DNA of 64,000 nt, taken from assembly GCF_035222275.1 (NCBI RefSeq), contig NC_085883.1:3224001-3288000 (forward strand). The letters run 5' to 3'. The translations under genes and the position numbers were made by a program. Of this stretch, positions 1 to 10,774 are shown piece by piece. Source of the DNA: Podospora bellae-mahoneyi (lineage: Eukaryota; Ascomycota; Sordariomycetes; Sordariales; Podosporaceae). The notes beneath the pieces are model-generated. The model was not told the origin of the DNA, made no database searches, and saw only the letters and a program-made list of their open reading frames with translations. How positions within the stretch are numbered: the first letter of the stretch is position 1; each line of letters starts with the position of its first letter.

Positions 1-1117
1 ATATGTCAGGTCATTCATTCACACACTAACGTCGGTTGAACTATTGCATCCAGGGTTCGTCGCTATCGGTTTTGAACTGGAATTTCGATATTAAATGCTA
101 GGTTCCATACACCTCGCACTCTGGAAAAGTCCAGCTATCCTTTGCCTGTCGTGTCTATCCTTCTCCATGATTCTCCGCTTTTTTGGTGGTACTGGGAAAC
201 AACCCCCTTACGACATTGGTGTTAGCCGTCCGAAGTAGGGGTCGCGGGCGGAGTCTCTGGTTCAGGAGGGGACGTGGGAGGACGGCTGCCAGTCATGCTG
301 GTAGTGGTGACCAAGTTGGTTTGATAAATGGCGCACAAAAGCTTTTATCGTCTGAGCAGAGCTATACATAAGACCTGGGTCAGCTGTGTTTGACTTCATG
401 ACGACTTATGAAATCACACACCCTTGCTGTTTATGAATCGGTAGTTGAAGCTGTATCCGTTGCTGATGATGGGTAAAGGAAGGTGTCTCTCTTTGCAAGG
501 TAGCGGTGCTGTTATACATGGATGAGACATCGTCGAGGCAGAGAATCCGAACCTAATATTGGCAGCCCCGTCAGTCGCACAAGACGGACAAAAAGTATCC
601 TATCATGGCGTTGGTCAGGAGGGTTATAAGGTGATGTTTCATAAGGGGAGATGGAAATAGAGGAAGGCCAGAAAGGTAGGTGAGTGAGAGAACGGCGTTG
701 TTTGGTAGGTTTGACGTGGTCAAGGCTCCGAGTCTGTAGCAGTTGATCCTCATCTGAAAGACTGACCATCTCACTCAAGCCACGGCAGCGACAATCCTCC
801 AAGTCAGTTGCACACTGAGCGTTTGCTCAAGGCAAGCCAATAGATACATGAGGCCCGGGTTTCAGCTCTGGTTCTCAGAGAAAACCTCATGTTCTCATCC
901 ATTTTCAAGCATTTTTCCACACCTACACTACGATATTTTGTTGGCTAAAGATGTGCAGTTGGTATAAGCACAAGTCAAGAAACTGGGAAAGCAAAGCATA
1001 ACCCAAATCACAACACCTGCCACTGGCAGAACCCACATTCGTGCCCCACCCTGTCCACTCATCTCTTAAGCCCATTGACGCCACACTGGAAATAACCTCA
1101 CATCACATGAGAAAACA
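1..1117. other. Intergenic, no gene supported
   Basis: Only short open frames occur here, none with recognisable protein features, paired splice signals or a start context. Nothing can be supported upstream of the tRNA. Confidence 0.5.
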
Positions 1118-1210
1118 GCCTGCTTGGCGCAGTGGTAACGCGTTCCACTTGTATGGCTCTTGCAGCCTCAGTCAATGGAAAGATCATTGGTTCGATTCCA
1201 GTAGTAGGCA
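1118..1210 (+). tRNA. tRNA-Thr (TGT) with 21-nt intron
   Basis: The acceptor stem pairs 1118-1124 with 1203-1209 and the discriminator is A1210. The anticodon stem TTCCA (1143-1147) pairs with TGGAA (1176-1180). The loop carries anticodon TGT (1150-1152), which reads ACA. A 21-nt intron at 1154-1174 follows position 37, the canonical site for nuclear tRNA introns. The T arm with TTCGATT loop is at about 1187-1203. The 3' CCA is not encoded, as usual in eukaryotes. Seen directly by base pairing. Confidence 0.93.
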
Positions 1211-1628
1211 TTGAAGTGTTCTATCTTTTGGGCCATCATTGCTTTTTTACTTTGCATAAGTACTTTTTGGATTCGGTTCCTCTTTTGTCATTAATGATCT
1301 TCTACATCGCTCTTTCCATGCTCCAGATCACGGACTGAACCCCGGCTTCGATTACGCATGATTACTTACCTACCTCCAAGCTCCTGAAGCCAAGCTACTT
1401 TGAATGCAATTTCTGTGCAGCTACAACCGTCGTCTTGTTCGTCTTGCCAGCCTGGCGCAGGAAATACAGACTCAACGTAGTCATGACCACCATCAACGCC
1501 CAACGCTCGCCCAGCTCCCCTGTGCGACCAGCCTGTTTCAGCTCCAACGTGAATGGATGTTTCCAGTTCAGCACGTTGCTAAAGACCACCTCGGCGACAG
1601 TCTGAATGTTACTCTCAGCCGCGGGCAG

Positions 1629-2298
1629 CTATGAGGCGGAGGCTGCTGAGCGTGACAATCCCGCCTCGGATAAGGGTCGGCTAGCGTGACCAGGTGCAAA
1701 ACGGTACAACGGGAACACAGTTCCCGTTTCAGCGTGCTCCTCCGCTTGGCCACTCTTGTTCTGGTTGTCGTTGCTGCTACCTCTGCTAGTCTTCTGCCAC
1801 TCAAACGCCTCCCTCATCATCCTCTTCACGCCGACCTCAATCTCGAACCCAAAGGCCACGCCATGCTCCTTGCTAGTGGTGGAGTGCACCACCTCGGTGA
1901 TCATGTCGCGGGGATTCTTCTCCTGATATAGCGGGGGAAGCTTTACCGCCGTCTTTGGCCTGAAAAGCTGGACGAGGAAATTCATCCCCCGTGGCAGCGA
2001 GTATGGGGCTCTTGAGGCTGGTTCCGTTGCGGAGGTAGTAACCGGGTTCGAAGTGAAGGGGGCCACGGGGAGTGAAGCCGAAGGGTGCCTCGACGAGGTA
2101 GAGAAAGCCGTCTTCGGTGGCACCGCAGAGCTTGAATGTCTTTAGCGCGTTGACTACTCCTGAGAAATTGCTGTGAAGGTTCATTATGGATGGAAAGGGG
2201 CGGTATCCAATGAAGGCAGCCCTGGTAGGGAGAAACGTCGATTCCTGGTCGGAGTCAGCGCTCTCAAATGAGCGTTTTCCATTATCTGTGCTGGCCAT
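1629..2298 (-). pseudogene. Conserved fungal hypothetical protein, apparent +1 frameshift
   Basis: Two overlapping frames carry one protein. The frame starting at ATG 2298 covers the N-terminal half, including LYLVEAPFGFTPRGPL and YYLRNGTSLKSPILAATGDE. After about 1998 the homologous continuation lies in the other frame: LVQLFRPKTAVKLPPL, then MITEVVHSTTSKEHGVAF and REAFEWQ, to the stop at 1629. The order resembles a Pezizomycotina family of unknown function whose members read 'NGxSxKDPxLAAAGDE...MVTExMRA...GVAFxFxIEVG..RREEFEWRK' (recalled, not searched). The switch lies in a short T run (GATGAATTTCC). No intron of plausible size with proper borders restores the frame. It is therefore a pseudogene, a sequencing or assembly indel, or less likely a programmed shift. 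The C-terminus after the EFEWQ-like motif looks unconserved. Confidence 0.6.
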
Positions 2299-2982
2299 GA
2301 TGCTTGTGGCCGCCGAAGTGACCGCATAACAAGAAATATCAGATGATTAGGTGTTTTGTCGAGTGGCCGGAATGTTAGGGCACACGGTCTCGGGAAGAGA
2401 AACTTGAAGTGAGCGATATAGCAGAGAGACAGCTTACGACGCCACAGCGAGAAGAATTGTTAGGGAAGCCATTGAGCAAAAGAAGCTGCCTAGACAACGG
2501 GGGAAAGGTTGACCGAAGTGAGATAAGCTAGCTTACCTAGGTAGGTAGGTATGTATTGTGCCCCTGCCTGGAATGGTCTGACCTAGGATTTAGACGAGTA
2601 ATTTGCTGCAGCTGGGAAGCCAACTGCATTTATAAAGTAACCATTAGGTGTTCCAACCAGGTCTGAAGAATGCGGTGAAACGGCGGGAAAGGAACGGCCT
2701 TACCCGGACATACGCACTGTGTCGGAGGCATATTGTTATGGTGTAGTGTAAATTGACAAAGTGCTGCACAGGAATAAAACCACTACGGCCCTGCAGGCCC
2801 AGAATACAACCACCAGGGAGCAACCAGAATGGTAGTCCACATCTCCTCAGGCACAGTATGTTCTTCCAGCGTTGCTTTTTTGTATTTTTCTTTTGCCCTA
2901 ACACCACCTTGTCTGACTGTAACTATCTAACCTTACCCTATTCATTTGCTCTGTTCAGCCCTGCTTCAAGAAAAAGCTCCGC
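2299..2982. other. Intergenic with CCTAGGTAGGTAGG tract
   Basis: No gene is supported. A CCTAGGTAGGTAGG tract lies at about 2536-2549. Shorter variants (TACCTAGG, TACCTACC) occur at about 1371, 9650, 20044 and 20333. Such motifs are common in intergenic DNA of sordariomycetes; no function is claimed. Confidence 0.4.
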
Positions 2983-3992
2983 TTAGTCTTTGACAGCGAA
3001 GATCTTATAAGATCCTGTAAATCATGTCAGCTACCGTGCTCTGGTCTCCTCTATACGCAAGAATGCTAACTTACCAACGAACTCATTGAGATCTGTCCTC
3101 CCCACATCACCGCTATCGGTAGTGGCAGAAGAACAAGATGGTGTCGCTTTCTTGGCCTCATCCCCACCATCGCAAGCAGAAACAGCGGCAACAGGTCCAC
3201 AACAATCCCCAGACTTTTTGGTCCCATCCTCGTTGGTGTCCAAATAGACATTCAGATCGGCCTGTGTATCCGTGATGACCGAGTCTTTGAACCCCGCCTC
3301 CCTGAACCAGTTCTGATAGTCGGCAACCTCGGCGGCACCGGCAATACATCCAACGTACATGGCAACATCCTTTCTCAGCTGATCCGGCAGGGGCTTCTTG
3401 GCAAGAATGTCCGACACGGCGACCCTTCCACCGGGCTTCAGAAGACGGTACATCTCCTTGAAGACAAGATTCTTCTCTTCGTATGGGACCAGGTTGATTA
3501 CGCAGTTTGAGATGATGAGGTCGGCAGTAACGTCTGGGAGAGGGACAGAGGTGATATTGCCTTTGATGAAGGTGACGTTGGAAACCGAGTTGCCGCGGGA
3601 GGCCTTGATCTTTTCGGCGCGGGCGAGCATTTCCTAGCAACCTTGTCAGCGGTGTGTTGAGAGAACGCGGAAGTTGCCGGATAAGAACGGACATCATTGA
3701 TGTCTACGCCAATGGCTCTTCCACTGGAACCAATCTTTGTCGAGGCGAGGAAGATGTCGAAGCCCGCACCGCTGCCTAGGTCGATGACCGTCTCGCCCTC
3801 TTTGAGGCTGGTAATGGCAAGTGGATTGCCGCAACTGAGACCCAGGTTGGCGTCTTCGGGGATGTTGGATAACTCGTCCTCGCTGTATCCGAATGACTTG
3901 GCCACACTCTCTCCGTACTTTGGGGCCGCCGTTCGAGAGGCACTGCTGTAGTGCTCCCGGACTTGGGCGTAGATCTGCTCGGTTGAATCCAT
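2983..3992 (-). CDS. Arsenite methyltransferase (AS3MT/ArsM family)
   Basis: Predicted SAM-dependent arsenic(III) methyltransferase, 296 aa in three exons: 3693-3992, 3075-3633 and 2983-3014. Intron 1 has an unusual GTCCGT donor; intron 2 has GTAAGT. The 10-codon last exon restores the usual fungal ending (SYKIFAVKD). SAM-binding motif I VIDLGSGAGFD is at residues 69-79. Cysteines 54 (LSCGNP), 144 (NCVINL) and 196 (YVGCIAG) match the three arsenite-binding cysteines of the family. A Cys pair SGDCCGP follows. The start is ATG 3992, giving MDSTEQIYAQVREHYSS; an in-frame ATG at 4049 is upstream of the usual N-terminus. The role is arsenic biotransformation in the cytosol. It is divergent from a bZIP gene with a 429-bp shared upstream region. 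Confidence 0.93.
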
Positions 3993-4421
3993 GCTTTGGA
4001 TGTTCAATAGAAGTTCATAAAAGGCAGGTCGTGTAGCACAATCCGACAATATAGAGGCCGCTGTGAAGGCCAGACTACCTGGTGGTTCTGAGAAGTTGCT
4101 GTGTGAAACCTAAAGCTAGGATCAAAACCGGAGTCCTAGAAAAGGGTATTTATCTTTGTTGATCCCCACTCTTTACCAAGACTGATTCTCGTGAGGTGCA
4201 TTTGATGTGCTGCGTGTTGTCGAGGTTTGAGTGGTATGTCATTGAAAGTGGACCAGATCTGGTTAGTGCGAGGTCCACTAGATGACGCGCCAGCCCAATG
4301 TGGAAAAGATTTGGTTTGTCACCGGAATCTTGCCCAGTGCTCGCCCGTCCTCACCAATTCCCTTCATCTGCCTCGTCTAGATCTGTACCAACCTGGCTTC
4401 GCTCCCGATATTTGACCCCGA
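3993..4421. promoter_or_regulatory. Shared divergent upstream region of arsM and bZIP
   Basis: This 429-bp spacer separates the divergent starts of the arsenite methyltransferase and the small bZIP. An AT-rich stretch (GTATTTATCTTT, about 4146) is a possible TATA-like element for the minus-strand gene. Co-regulation is inferred only from the layout. Confidence 0.35.
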
Positions 4422-5054
4422 TTGCCTGCAAACATGCCACGCCAGCCTACATTTCAAAGCAGTATCACCAAATTTTCAGCCAAACCTCCAGGCCACGACG
4501 CGGCGCGCCAGCGAGAGAACCAGCGACGTCATCGTGCCAGAGTCAAAGGGCGTATATGTGATTTGGAGGCCACATTGGCCAGTACCCAAAGCAAACTAGA
4601 CGATGCGCTGAAGCAGATCGAGGAGCTCCATGCCGAAATCTCCCGACTACGTGCTCTCCAGCCTCCCACCCTCCAAGTCAACGAAACGTCAAGCTTGATC
4701 ACCTGTCACGCTGGCATCGATTCATCAGACATCCAAGAGAGCCTTAATGATATCGACGATGTCCCAGAGCCGATGCCGGACAGTCCTATGCCGGCGTCAC
4801 CCCAATATACCGCCGCTATTGAAGACTCGAATAACGATGGCCCTCTTCTTCCACCAACACATCCTGATGAATCAACCATTACCTGTCGTGACGCCTATGC
4901 TATAATAACGGACCGGAACACATCAGACTTAGACTCGGAGACGATGAACCAATGGCTTAAACCCGGATTTCGGCGAGCTGCAGTCCCTGGATCTGGCTGT
5001 CGGATCGAAACACATGTCTTGTTTGCCTTTATTGACCACATCACATCAATCTGA
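4422..5054 (+). CDS. bZIP transcription factor (small, AP-1-like fungal type)
   Basis: Single-exon 210-aa protein; the start may instead be the in-frame ATG four codons later at 4434. The basic region DAARQRENQRRHRARVK (about residues 26-42) contains the invariant N..R spacing of bZIPs. A heptad region rich in L/I follows (CDLEATLASTQSKLDDAL, then IEELHAEISRLRAL). The middle is acidic and serine/proline-rich. The C-terminal WLKPGFRRA..PGSGCRIET segment resembles a conserved tail of many fungal bZIPs (family knowledge). It should be nuclear, binding DNA as a dimer. Its position next to arsM and a VOC gene suggests, but does not show, a role in arsenic or oxidative stress. Confidence 0.85.
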   Translation: MPANMPRQPTFQSSITKFSAKPPGHDAARQRENQRRHRARVKGRICDLEATLASTQSKLDDALKQIEELHAEISRLRALQPPTLQVNETSSLITCHAGIDSSDIQESLNDIDDVPEPMPDSPMPASPQYTAAIEDSNNDGPLLPPTHPDESTITCRDAYAIITDRNTSDLDSETMNQWLKPGFRRAAVPGSGCRIETHVLFAFIDHITSI

Positions 5055-5227
5055 GACACGACTACAAAAGAATGGTGTCAGTACAAATCTCATAATTATG
5101 CACGACAATCACATGCCAGCCTGCAATTGGCCAACGAGCAGAAGCACCTGGTGTGGGGCTCAACATCAACCTTCAGAATTTACCTCGCGTGATCTTCCCG
5201 GTTGCACCGCATACAACAACTACCAGA

Positions 5228-5680
5228 ATGACACACTTCAACCCTCTAGGTCACATCTCTATCGGGGTGCGTGACTACGTTGTCTCCCGGGCCTTTTACA
5301 CGGCGGTTCTGGCGCCTCTCGGCCTCCGACTCGTGTACGACAGCGGACCTGTTTCCGACCCATCCACCGGCAAAGTCCGAACACTTGGGTACGGCCCGGA
5401 CGAAGAGCATGAGCTTCTCAACATCTTCGAGCACCAGGACGCCGCCGCCCCGGGACCGGGGTTCCACATCGCCTTCAATGCGCCGACCAGACAAGCTGTC
5501 GTCGATTTTCATGCGAAAGCAATCGAGTTTGGCGGCACTGACAACGGGACACCTGGGGTGAGGGAACACTATGGGAGGAATTATTTCGCTGCCTTTGTCG
5601 TTGATCGAGATGGTTGGAGGCTGGAAGCCGTTTGCAAGGTTCCCCTTGAGCAAGAAGAGCCTTCTGAGACAAGACGTTAG
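5228..5680 (+). CDS. VOC-superfamily (glyoxalase/bleomycin resistance fold) protein
   Basis: 150-aa single-exon protein starting MTHFNPLGHISIGV. An upstream in-frame ATG at 5153 would add 25 residues lacking family features. The paired beta-alpha-beta-beta-beta modules are evident. Candidate metal ligands are His in GHISIGV, His in GFHIAFNA and Glu in WRLEAVC. VOC proteins include lactoylglutathione lyases, extradiol dioxygenases and C-As lyases. The vicinal cysteine pair of C-As lyase ArsI is absent; only one Cys is visible, near the C-terminus. Substrate is unknown. It starts 174 bp after the bZIP on the same strand. Confidence 0.85.
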   Translation: MTHFNPLGHISIGVRDYVVSRAFYTAVLAPLGLRLVYDSGPVSDPSTGKVRTLGYGPDEEHELLNIFEHQDAAAPGPGFHIAFNAPTRQAVVDFHAKAIEFGGTDNGTPGVREHYGRNYFAAFVVDRDGWRLEAVCKVPLEQEEPSETRR

Positions 5681-6473
5681 ATGGGGTGGAAACACACCAG
5701 TCGTGCGATGCAGGACGGCGGATTACTAGTTGAAATACCATAACTGGGGCGAACACTGCTACTTGTTGTGTATTCTACAGGTCACGTTTCTCCCATCTAC
5801 CAGTCAGCCATCACGTCACCATCTGAACATTTGGTCCGGCTCTTCACTTTCGGACTTAATGGCATCATTCAGGGGTTCCTATAAGCGACCGTTTAACCCG
5901 GACCGCCGGTATACGATCACTCGGTAGGCTGTTCCGAGTTTGCGGGAATCTGGGGTGAAACGAATGGATTTCATTGGGGCGGATATCTGCCATGATTGCC
6001 GGACTGAGAAACCCACGATGCTACCACCCAAGACCCTGACGACGGTCCGATTAAGCTTTTTACAATCAGCCACCAAAAGTACAATTGTTACCTTGTCCCG
6101 GTTGTTGACTTGTCATAATTGGACTCGGCAAATGGAAGCGGCTCTTGGAGCTATCACATTGGGAATGTGCGGATGATAGCAAGCGTACAAAAATGTACTG
6201 ACAAGGATCAATTGGTGGAAATTCAGTTAACATCGCACTATTAAATCATATAGGACACTGGAGCACACGTTACCCGCGCTAATAGCATCATATGTGTCAT
6301 ATCTTGGATCTCGTAGGGCCGACTGGAATGTATCGAGCCGCAAGACCGGCATCCACAACGGCCCGGAACCATTCCGTGGCTAAGTAGATCGGGGCCGTGG
6401 TCCGAGAAAATCAACATCACGCCTCTCTCGAGGCGGGATGCTCAACACTCTCGTCATGATGGCCCTTGTCAAG
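5681..6473. other. Intergenic upstream of the GH12 gene
   Basis: No coding gene is supported. It is the probable promoter region of the secreted endoglucanase downstream. Confidence 0.4.
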
Positions 6474-6482
6474 GTTATAAAA
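6474..6482 (+). promoter_or_regulatory. Candidate TATA box of the GH12 gene
   Basis: GTTATAAAA lies about 90 nt upstream of the ATG at 6569, a usual distance for a TATA element with a short 5' leader in an inducible cellulase-type gene. The assignment rests on sequence and position only. Confidence 0.5.
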
Positions 6483-6568
6483 CAAACGGCTTGTCTCCCA
6501 GCCCCAACACCTGTCCAGCAGGCAAGATCATCACCACCACAGGCCCAAACCCCTCCCCAACCGCAACC

Positions 6569-7446
6569 ATGAAGGTCTCCACCCTCCTCCTCGCCGCGGC
6601 CAGCATGGCCCAAGCCTCCAGCCTCATCCCCCGCCAGCGAGCCTCCCTCTGCGAGCTCTACGCCTACTGGTCCGGCAACGGCTACGAGCTCCTCAACAAC
6701 CTCTGGGGCAAAGACGCGGCCACCTCTGGCTCCCAGTGCACCTACCTCAACGGCGCCTCCAACAACGGCATCTCGTGGTCCACAACCTGGACTTGGCAGG
6801 GCGCTCCCGACAACGTCAAGAGCTACCCTTACTCGGGCAGGCAGGTTGCCAAGGGGAGGAAGATCAGCTCCATCAACAGGATGCCGACGAGCGTCACGTG
6901 GAGGTACGACAATGAGAATGTGAGGGCGAATGTGGCGTATGATGTCTTCACGGCGGCGGATCCGGATCATCCTAATTACGGGGGGGATTATGAGTTGATG
7001 ATTTGGTGAGTGCTTTTCCCCTGGACAGCCAATTGTTGGTGGGATCATGCTGACAAGAGGCGGGGGGCGATTGCGTAGGTTGGCGAGATATGGGAATGTT
7101 TATCCCATTGGTACCAAGGAGCGGACCGTCACCCTTGCTGGGAGGTCTTGGGACTTGTGGGTGGGGTGGAACGGAGCTATGAGGGTGTACAGCTTTGTTG
7201 TTCCCTCGGGGACGGTCAAGAGCTTTAGCGCTGATGTGAAGGAGTTCTTCCGGTATTTGGAGAGCAATTACCAGTACCCGTCCAGTCAGCAGAACTTGAT
7301 TGGTGAGTCCTGCACTATCTCCACGGCGAGGGTTGATGATTGGTTTACTGACCTTGGCTTCTGTAGTGTACCAAGTCGGCACTGAGGCCTTTACTGGTGG
7401 TCCGGCGACTTTTACTGTCGATAACTTTTCTGCTGACTTGCAGTAG
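6569..7446 (+). CDS. Secreted GH12 endoglucanase/xyloglucanase
   Basis: 246-aa glycoside hydrolase family 12 enzyme hydrolysing beta-1,4-glucan or xyloglucan outside the cell. Exons are 6569-7005, 7079-7302 and 7367-7446, with GTGAGT donors and TAG acceptors, and joining phases agree. A signal peptide (MKVSTLLLAAASMAQA) is followed by the GH12 hallmark CELYAYWSGNGYELLNNLWG and the paired cysteines. The nucleophile Glu is E142 in GGDYELMIWL. The acid/base Glu is E227 in VGTEAFTGG; it sits just after intron 2. The length equals a catalytic domain alone, with no cellulose-binding module. The start at 6569 gives the signal peptide directly; the upstream in-frame ATG at 6491 does not. Confidence 0.95.
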
Positions 7447-7901
7447 CGTGACAGAGACATGTTCGGGGATTGATTGATTGCCGTGATGTCTCTTGTGGTG
7501 GTCATGTTTCTGGTTGGACAATGAAGGTATTATCATGATGCAAGGACATGTAGATATTGTATCTAGGATAATATCCTGTTTTATACGCACATATGGCGGG
7601 TTTATCTTGCAAATCAGAGCAGCCTATGTCAACCCAGACATACTCATAATCGTGGCCCCGGCGGTGGACCAGCGATTCTTCCCATAACAGCAAGCAGGAG
7701 AATGCCCAACAGGACCCAGATCTACCAAGGCCTTGACTTCTTTTCCTCTTGCTCAGGTGCCTCACTGTCTTCCGGTCAATGTTTAGTGCTTGTTGTTGAC
7801 AATGATGGATGATGCACTCTAACCTTTCGGACTCTTTGGCGGTTGCCTGGCCTGCCTTGTGTAGCTCGTGGCTTGAGTTCTCGCACTCGCTGTTCGAGTG
7901 T

Positions 7902-8367
7902 TTACCAGTGAAGTTGTCGGCTGCTGCGGTCATGGCCTGCACTGCTGGGGTGCGCGCTGCTTCTGGGGTGCGCGCTACTGAAGGGCTCGGGGCTGGTCTG
8001 CTCGCTATTGTCGTCTTTTTTCGGCTGCATCTCCCCCTTCACGTACTTCATTTTATCCATTCCAAACATGATGTCCCCTTTCTCTGGCACCACAACGTCG
8101 ATGGACGGTGCGCCGAACATGATCGCAGTCGTAGCGTCTGGCTTCTCGATAAACACGGCGACGCTTGCTGCTGCGGTTGCTGTACCAGTAGCTGTCACCG
8201 TTGCTGTATGGTGCGTGTTGGTGCCATCAGGTTGGCGCGCAACACTCCTCAATCGTGCATAATATCGACAGAACCTTGCAGTACGGGCACACTTGATTTG
8301 CATGGGGTAAGCACGTGGACGTCGCCGAGGCAAGACCTGCCAAAGCGAGAAGGTGATGGAGCCGCAT
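7902..8367 (-). CDS. Possible small secreted Cys-rich protein; model uncertain
   Basis: ATG 8367 opens a frame starting MRLHHLLALAGLASATS, a good signal peptide. It is followed by a Cys-rich stretch (TCLPHANQVCPYC, then ILCTIEECC) and a stop at 8227. A second frame in the same direction is open from 8381 to 7902 and has a coding-like Thr/Ala-rich then charged composition. Joining them needs an intron near 8200-8240. The only phase-compatible candidate I see is about 40 nt (acceptor ACCATACAG, branch-like CTGAT), shorter than usual. Function unknown; it may be an effector-like secreted protein or not a gene at all. Confidence 0.3.
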
Positions 8368-8448
8368 CGTTTGGTCCGCATTCTGCGAGATTGAAGTTCT
8401 GTGGCTATCTTTCAAGGTACGCGTGGCTGGCGGCTCGTGGACCGCCAT

Positions 8449-9414
8449 TCAGACCTCCACAACCCTCTCAGGGTCGAAGCCTGGCGACATGCCTTTACCG
8501 GCAACGAAACCGTACCCCTTTTGGTTCGTATACACTCTCTTCCCCTCTACCGAAAAATCACAGTTAAAATGCGTATGCCCAAACGCCCAGAGCTTCACCC
8601 TGTCACTCCTCCAACACTTCTCACGGCTCAGGTCCGTCCTAAACGCACTCGCCACTGCCTCCCATCCCTTCACACGCTCATGCTGAGCATCATTAGCCCT
8701 CCGATCTGTCGTTGGGCTGTGATGAGTGAAAATAACCACCTTCCTTTTCTTCCCCTCCTTCGCGTCCTCCTTCTCAATCATCTTCACCTCTTTATTAAGC
8801 CAGTCTTTATCTGCCTCGTGCGCTTTATTATGGTCCTTCACGGTCCACCCTTTGATCCTATAAAAGTCATTCAACTTTCTCGTCACCTCGTCCTTGTACT
8901 TTGAAGCCACATAAGAGTGGAGGGTACACCCCAGCACAGTCACAACCTCCCCTTCCTCACCCTTGATATCATATCTCGTCCTATCAAGGGGGACAAAGTC
9001 TCCCAGCTCCTCCCCTTCTTTCTTCCTCTGCTCCACCAAAACCGACATCTCCTCCAAAAACAACCTAACCTCCTCCCAAGAGGAGGAATATGGCTCGTGA
9101 TTTCCCGCAATAAAAAACACAACTTTGAACTTGCCAAGTTGGATAAGAAGGAACTTCCTCAAAGCATCGCGTTGGGTTATGAGGCCGATGTCGCCGAGCA
9201 GGGCGAGGTAAGGTGCGCGGGGTTCAACGTGGAAGGCAGAGTAGCCATGCTCTGCGAATTGCTCGGCGGGTGAGGCTTCCAGGTGCAAGTCGGACAGGAT
9301 TTGGAATTTGGCCATGTTGATGTTGATGGGGGGGTGTTGGGCACTGGAGGAGGATGATGAGAGCTGCGGTGGTTGGAAGACCTCTCTTGGCTGAAGCAGA
9401 CTGCCCCGCCCCAC
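8449..9414 (-). CDS. Calcineurin-like metallophosphoesterase
   Basis: Single-exon protein of 321 aa from ATG 9414, or 288 aa from ATG 9315 (MAKFQILSDLHLE), which I prefer because it starts at the conserved first beta strand. Metallophosphoesterase motifs occur in order: SDLHLE (for DxH), LLGDIG (GDxx), FIAGNHEPY (GNHE), FTHHSP (H) and FGHTHFNCD (GHxH). Together these make the dinuclear metal centre. No signal peptide or membrane segment is seen. Substrate cannot be told; family members cleave phosphomonoesters, diesters or nucleotides. A charged insert rich in K/E sits between GNH and the C-terminal His motifs. Confidence 0.9.
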   Translation of the reverse strand: MGRGSLLQPREVFQPPQLSSSSSSAQHPPININMAKFQILSDLHLEASPAEQFAEHGYSAFHVEPRAPYLALLGDIGLITQRDALRKFLLIQLGKFKVVFFIAGNHEPYSSSWEEVRLFLEEMSVLVEQRKKEGEELGDFVPLDRTRYDIKGEEGEVVTVLGCTLHSYVASKYKDEVTRKLNDFYRIKGWTVKDHNKAHEADKDWLNKEVKMIEKEDAKEGKKRKVVIFTHHSPTTDRRANDAQHERVKGWEAVASAFRTDLSREKCWRSDRVKLWAFGHTHFNCDFSVEGKRVYTNQKGYGFVAGKGMSPGFDPERVVEV

Positions 9415-10774
9415 GTGGACAGGACGCCAAGAGCTGTGCTTGTAACGGTATGGCCTGTCTCCACAGGGACCTTGTCGCCGTGGAAAAGGAGGTCATGATG
9501 TTGGGTTGGTTTATTCGTTATTGCGATGTTAGTGGGATTGTTTTCGGCGGTGTATGAATAAGAGAGGAAAGGAAATAGAAACTCTTATGGTGGGTTCAAA
9601 TTCTTTTGGGCTGCGAACAAATCGATCGATCCAATGTTGGTACCTACCTGACAAGAGAGACTGTTGGCTCAACCACTACCCACTTCTCAATCAAACCGTG
9701 AAGTGCGTTACATAAAAGAGGAAAGAAGCATCTTCCATAAAACCCTGGAATCTGAATTTTCATATCAAAATCGTTATACTTGCGCCACAGAAGCCCACGG
9801 TTAAGTTTCCCACCGTAACTTCCACAATACCTTACTTCTCGTTCCGTCCCAAACGCTCACTCATCAAACCCTTCTTATTATCTAGGCGAGTAAACACCTC
9901 GGATCCTCACAATGGCTCGGCACTCCTGCCTCTGCACTTTTGCATCCAGGGCTCTCAATGTGATCCTAATTTACATGCTTTTCTACCACCCCGAAAAAGC
10001 ATGTCTGCCCTGCGAGCCAGAACCATGCCCAACCTACAGGTGTGAAGGATCTACAGGTCTTGTTGCAACAACTGTGTATGTGTCATACCTGACTCAAGAT
10101 TTATATCCCGGAGTCGGATTGAACTTACCACCTATTCGTCCGTGTGTCCTATCGGAATGCCACTAGCAGTTACCCACCTTTCTTCAGTACGCCCCTGTCG
10201 CAATTGTTGTTGAAAATCGATCTAAACCATGTATTGACTCTGGCAGGGCTTTAGGGAACAAGCATGGTACTTTTTTATGGCAATCGCATCTTCCTTTGTG
10301 TTGGAGCGGGTGGTGAAAGTCTGTCGACAGTACGGGGCATGGAAGGCCAAGATGCAAAGGAGGACGTGAGACATCAATCAAGGCACATGAATGTCATGCA
10401 AGCAGACCATTTCTAGGGTATTTACCTTATCAAATGACTTGAGGTACCAGTGAACTCCTATTTTCCGAATCTGCCTGGTGAGGATGGCCGTCTTCGTGCC
10501 TGCATCGAATCAGACAATGGCGCTGTCTCAGAAAATGATGTAATGCACCACCCAAATTGATCGCTACAGCTCCCAAGCTAACGGGAGATCGGACTGATGC
10601 ACAGCTTTGTCAGAGACATGTGCATCAAAGATCAAAGCTCACTATTTATCACGTAAAAATCCCACTCCTCCTGCGTGTCGGTCCACGGGATCTAGCAATC
10701 ACCATATCTCACAGCTTCCTTCAATTTGTCTTCAACCAACAACATCGGAACCAATAATCATCTCTACACAAATC
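9415..10774. other. Intergenic, no gene supported
   Basis: An 84-codon frame at 9912-10166 and a few shorter ones show no features beyond chance. Nothing else is seen. Confidence 0.45.

Noticed and set aside
5228-5680. ArsI-type C-As lyase
   Set aside because: The VOC fold and the arsM neighbour are suggestive, but the vicinal cysteines needed to bind organoarsenicals are missing.
9912-10166. 84-codon ORF with several Cys
   Set aside because: No signal peptide, no family resemblance, and no splice partners; chance length is plausible.
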